In this document: positions 63,028 through 64,000 of the stretch, one piece after another
How the letters are laid out: the number at the start of each line of letters is the position of its first letter
Numbering within the stretch: the stretch's first letter is position 1
Assembly (NCBI GenBank): GCA_963791455.1
Contig: CAWBSM010000001.1
Span: forward strand, 248,001-312,000
Source: Bog-473 sp963791455
Lineage (GTDB): Bacteria; Actinomycetota; Acidimicrobiia; Acidimicrobiales; RAAP-2
Length of the DNA stretch: 64,000 bases
Direction of reading: 5' to 3'
Notes under the pieces: model-generated
The model's input: the letters and a program-made list of their open reading frames with translations, nothing else
Database searches by the model: none
Told to the model about the DNA's origin: nothing
Made by a program: the position numbers and the translations under genes

Positions 63028-63345
63028 GTGGGGGACAGGTACACACTCGAGGAAGCGCTCGTCCGGGACATCAAGGGCCTGATCGGCGGTGTGACCGACG
63101 ACGAGGCGGCGCTCGTGCGCACGCTGACACCGCCGGACATGACGCGCCCCGCGATGGTCGAGCACCTGCTCGACCTCGTCGACGTGCTGACGACCATCCG
63201 CTCTGACGAGGCCATGGCGGAGTACGTCTACGCCATCGCACCGCACTGGGACGGCGGCACCGAGATGCTCCTCCTCGGCGCCCGCGTCACGACGGCGTTC
63301 CATCGCTGCACGCTCGAGCAGGTGGCGCCCGAACGGGTCGGCTGA
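63028..63345 (+). CDS. Small hypothetical protein
   Basis: 105 residues from GTG 63028, chosen for the GGAGGGGA upstream; the frame opens at 62962. Mostly helical and acidic (YTLEEALVRDIKGLIGG, AMVEHLLDLVDVLTTIRSDEAMAEYV), ending in a mixed segment (GARVTTAFHRCTLEQ). Function unknown. Confidence 0.65.
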   Translation: MGDRYTLEEALVRDIKGLIGGVTDDEAALVRTLTPPDMTRPAMVEHLLDLVDVLTTIRSDEAMAEYVYAIAPHWDGGTEMLLLGARVTTAFHRCTLEQVAPERVG

Positions 63346-63423
63346 CCCGGGTCGGCTGACCCGGCGGGTCGGGCGGGTCGGCGGGCCGGTCCGGCACCGC
63401 CCCACGGTCACGCCGCAGCAGTC

Positions 63424-64000
63424 TCAGTCCAAGAGCCCGATGCGGGCCAGCCACAGCCCGGGTGCGTCCACCTCGGCCGGTGTCGGCAGATCGAGCTCGT
63501 CGGACCACAGACGGCTTAACGCGTCGTCGCCCACGCGCTCGATGACGCCGCGCACGAAGGCGCGCCCCCGGTCGACCTCGTCCTGCCCCACGTCGAGCCC
63601 GAACAATCCGGCGAAGGCCTGCTCCCCTTTCGCCTCCTCGATCCGGTAGCGGTACCACGCCTCGCGCAAGGCGGCGGGAGACGACGTCAGCGACTCTGCG
63701 ATGCCGGCCGTGATGTGGTCCACGTACGCACCGATCGCCGTCGTCTGCGCCGTGAGGGAGCTCGAGATGTTCCGCTGCTCGGGGGTGATGAGATCCGAGA
63801 GCAACGCCTCGGGGTCGCCCAAGGCCTCCTCGAGTGCCGCCGGGTCGCCGAGGCCGTCGCCCAGTCGTTCGACAATCGAGCGTTGCGCTGCCGCGGCGTG
63901 AGCGGACGCGTCGCCCAGCAGCGTCATGAGCGAGGCCCGGACGCCGGGCCGGGTGAGCACCGCGTGCATGGTCAGCTCGCGGAGGCAGACCCAGAGTTGG
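63424..64000 (-). CDS. DUF2342-type (zincin-like) protein, N-terminus off the window
   Basis: About 192 residues; the frame is open to the right edge, so the real start lies beyond it and the ATG at 63969 is internal. The C-terminal pattern KGEQAFAGLFGLDVGQDEVDRGRAFVRGVIERVG, LSRLWSDELDLPTPAEVDAPGLWLARIG matches the end of the DUF2342/F420-biosynthesis-associated zincin-like family. At the edge the sequence reads QLWVCLRELTMHAV where family members normally have W-CLHE-TH, so the first and second His of HExxH appear replaced (R-E-L-T-M). A loss of the metal site is suggested, pending the missing N-terminus. Confidence 0.75.
   Translation of the reverse strand, partial: QLWVCLRELTMHAVLTRPGVRASLMTLLGDASAHAAAAQRSIVERLGDGLGDPAALEEALGDPEALLSDLITPEQRNISSSLTAQTTAIGAYVDHITAGIAESLTSSPAALREAWYRYRIEEAKGEQAFAGLFGLDVGQDEVDRGRAFVRGVIERVGDDALSRLWSDELDLPTPAEVDAPGLWLARIGLLD

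Overview
The window is 64 kb of high-GC DNA from an actinobacterium. I infer an Acidimicrobiia-like lineage from two WhiB-type regulators, a class E-type sortase, an actinobacterial sdhCAB operon, a DUF2342-type protein, a deazaflavin-dependent reductase family gene and the purN-purH-folD ... icd-mdh gene neighbourhood. No rRNA, tRNA, CRISPR array or transposase was recognised.

Layout. 0.0-3.3 kb: a coiled-coil protein running off the left edge, two single-pass membrane proteins with Thr/Ser-rich linkers, and one divergent unknown gene. 3.5-20.8 kb: a large cell-envelope cluster on the plus strand. It holds four proteins sharing one Cys-containing beta-rich domain, a large periplasmic-binding-type protein, a 952-residue protein with invasin-like Ig repeats, a complete Pst-like ABC transporter (PstC, PstA, two PstS-like proteins, PstB) with a small membrane protein, an exosortase-family protein and a class E-type sortase. 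Several products end in LAxTG-like or PEVPLA-type C-terminal sorting signals, so the operon appears to encode both the surface proteins and the two enzymes that could process them. 21.0-26.7 kb: a polytopic GT-C-like membrane protein, a secreted repeat plus GH5-like protein split by a frameshift, and an LppX/LprG-like secreted protein.

26.9-34.8 kb: housekeeping metabolism (purN, purH, folD, a cupin, metF, a nucleotidyltransferase toxin-antitoxin-like pair, icd, mdh). 34.8-39.5 kb: an arsenic island (arsC, FAD oxidoreductase, aquaporin, arsI on the minus strand; arsR divergent) with a truncated second arsC. 39.5-48.7 kb: mixed accessory genes, including a WD40-like protein with a PEVPLA signal, a COG4705-type membrane protein, a GNAT acetyltransferase, a small Gly/Asn-rich peptide next to an M50-like metalloprotease with LysM, and a surface protein with 13 exact-length 33-bp repeats.

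48.9-64 kb: a deazaflavin-type reductase with a divergent TetR regulator, an SDR plus SCP2-like pair, the sdhCAB operon with a divergent LysR regulator, a MoxR/BchI-like ATPase with a VWA partner, two whiB genes, a formiminotransferase and a DUF2342-family gene running off the right edge.

Five genes carry apparent single-nucleotide frameshifts (one of them carries two), in both directions and partly at G runs. This suggests uncorrected sequence indels or recent gene decay. A 73-nt element found upstream of two unrelated envelope genes is unexplained.
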